From: Planctomycetaceae bacterium
GTDB lineage: Bacteria; Planctomycetota; Planctomycetia; Pirellulales; UBA1268
DNA: 7,863 bases
Direction of reading: 5' to 3'
Assembly: GCA_947464585.1 (NCBI GenBank)
Contig: CANHYS010000076.1
Span: forward strand, 1 to 7,863
This document shows, piece by piece, positions 6,902 through 7,863 of this stretch; position 1 is the stretch's first letter, and each line of letters opens with the position of its first letter. Position numbers and translations under genes: made by a program. The notes beneath the pieces were generated by a model. It was not told where the DNA came from. It did not search any database and worked only from the letters and a program-made list of their open reading frames with translations.

Positions 6902-7863
6902 ATGCTATCCACAATGCTGCACTGTCCCGCCATGTTTCGTCCGATTTCGCTCGTTGTGCCTGTCCTGCTCATGCTGTGGCCCTCCCCTGCCGTGGCAGAC
7001 GATGAGATCACCAAGCCGGCAGACAAGGCTGAAGCGGAAGCCACGGAAGGGTTCAGGAGCGTCGGGTTCTATCTGCACGCCGGCTGGGTCTACCGGCATC
7101 CGTTCGCGGTTCGCAGCTGGACGCCAGACGACTATGCCGGGATGTTTCGGCTGCTGAAGGGTTTTGGATACGACCGGGTGATGATGTGGCCCGTCGTCGA
7201 GGCGATCCCCATGCCGCTCTCCGATGCCGACAGGGCGTCGCTTGTCGCCTTTCGCGACACGATTGACGCGGCGAGAACGGCCGGCCTCGAGGCCTGGTTG
7301 GTGCAGGCGGCGAACCTGACGACCGACCCGTCGGTCGCCGCGAAGCCGTGGCGGGACCGCGTCTTCCCGGCCGGAGCGAAGACGATCCGACTCGACAATG
7401 CGGCCCAGGCCGAGCCGTGGCTTGCGCACCGGGCCACGATGATGGCGATTCTGAACAACGCCGATGCCTACGTGACCATCGACGGCGATCCGGGCGGCTA
7501 TGCCAAGGCCGATCCGCAGGACTGGGTGAAGGTGTTTTGCGCTGACCAGGCGACCATCGCGGCCCACGGCACTCACCCCGACCGCCAGAAGGTGATCCCC
7601 TGGCTGTGGTGCGGCTGGGGCACGAAGGGCGTCTGGGCGGAGCCGATCCGCCCGTTCCTCGACGCGGAACTCGCCGCGATCAAGGAAGGCTTATCAGGCG
7701 AATGGGAACTGCTGCCGGGCCGATCGCACCGCGAGGGCTGGGCCAACGGCCGCCTGCCCGTGCAGGCGACCGCCGATGCCGGGCTCCTCGATCGGTCGAC
7801 CATTTTTTGCTACGAGGCGATCGAGTTTGAGCCGTCGATCCCGCAGGCCAAGCTCCAGTTCGA
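6902..7863 (+). CDS. Secreted protein of unrecognised family, glycoside-hydrolase-like (3' end outside window)
   Basis: The frame is open from the ATG at 6902 to the right edge, giving 320 codons of an incomplete protein. Residues 1-32 form a signal peptide (PISLVVPVLLMLWPSPAVA, cleavage after AVA), so it is exported. A short charged stretch (33-50) follows, then a domain beginning GFYLHAGWVYRHPFAVRSW. Repeated beta-strand plus helix units suggest a TIM barrel: FRLLKGFGYDRVMMWPVVEA, AARTAGLEAWLVQAAN, then ADAYVTIDGDPGGY and QKVIPWLWCGWGTKGVW. Aromatic, acidic and amide-rich strand ends such as the aspartates of TIDGDPGG resemble catalytic or sugar-binding sites of glycoside hydrolases. This is a resemblance in layout only: I do not recognise a named GH family, and nothing visible proves catalysis. 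I have an impression of similar hypothetical proteins in other planctomycetes. The gene lies downstream of the AraC-type regulator on the same strand, consistent with a regulated sugar-utilisation gene. Confidence 0.7.
   Translation, partial: MLSTMLHCPAMFRPISLVVPVLLMLWPSPAVADDEITKPADKAEAEATEGFRSVGFYLHAGWVYRHPFAVRSWTPDDYAGMFRLLKGFGYDRVMMWPVVEAIPMPLSDADRASLVAFRDTIDAARTAGLEAWLVQAANLTTDPSVAAKPWRDRVFPAGAKTIRLDNAAQAEPWLAHRATMMAILNNADAYVTIDGDPGGYAKADPQDWVKVFCADQATIAAHGTHPDRQKVIPWLWCGWGTKGVWAEPIRPFLDAELAAIKEGLSGEWELLPGRSHREGWANGRLPVQATADAGLLDRSTIFCYEAIEFEPSIPQAKLQF

Noticed and set aside
6642..7157. 171-codon plus-strand frame across the intergenic gap and the secreted protein gene
   Set aside because: It is Cys/Ser/Arg-rich and has no domain; the frame starting at 6902 has a signal peptide, a ribosome binding site and runs open to the window end.
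1..7863. CRISPR array, tRNA/rRNA, transposase, toxin-antitoxin or phage defence system
   Set aside because: No regularly spaced repeats, no tRNA-like cloverleaf, and no coding frame with transposase, nuclease or toxin motifs was found on either strand.

Overview
The window looks like a piece of a planctomycete chromosome of high GC. The strongest evidence is the adjacent pair of a DUF1549/DUF1553 protein with a planctomycete-type cytochrome c domain and a DUF1501 protein. These families are hugely expanded in Planctomycetes and rare elsewhere. Secreted proteins, a remnant of a small planctomycete-type lipoprotein and a dispersed intergenic repeat of a kind I associate with planctomycete genomes agree with this. 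I cannot name the genus.

Layout, left to right. (1) 1-350, plus strand: C-terminal end of a secreted esterase of the LpqC / polyhydroxybutyrate depolymerase type. (2) 402-5053, minus strand: a two-gene operon read right to left. First comes a 1072-residue exported protein joining an SGNH-hydrolase domain, a PSCyt1 c-type haem domain, DUF1549 and DUF1553. Then, overlapping it by 31 bases, comes a complete DUF1501 protein with a Tat-like leader. A good sigma70-like promoter lies so close to the first start codon that the mRNA should be leaderless or nearly so. (3) 5109 to about 5924: a gene graveyard. It holds a mannonate dehydratase remnant of 100 codons that keeps both ends but has lost its middle, a planctomycete dispersed repeat, a GC-rich terminator-like hairpin, and a frameshifted, 5'-truncated remnant of a small lipoprotein. 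(4) About 5866-6636, plus strand: an AraC-family regulator with an intact DNA-binding half. Its N-terminus seems to have been cut off where it meets the lipoprotein remnant head to head. (5) 6637-6901: an intergenic region with TGTGCA inverted repeats. (6) 6902-7863, plus strand, running off the window: a secreted protein of unrecognised family that resembles a TIM-barrel glycoside hydrolase.

How it may fit together (inference): the theme is carbohydrate breakdown in the periplasm or at the cell surface. It includes an esterase-like SGNH domain fused to the cytochrome/DUF1553 module, a hexuronate-pathway remnant, an AraC-type regulator (often sugar-responsive) and a putative secreted glycosidase. 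The most unusual observations are the SGNH-PSCyt1-DUF1549-DUF1553 fusion, the cluster of three damaged genes around one rearrangement scar, and the probable leaderless promoter. I found no CRISPR array, tRNA, rRNA, transposase or defence system.
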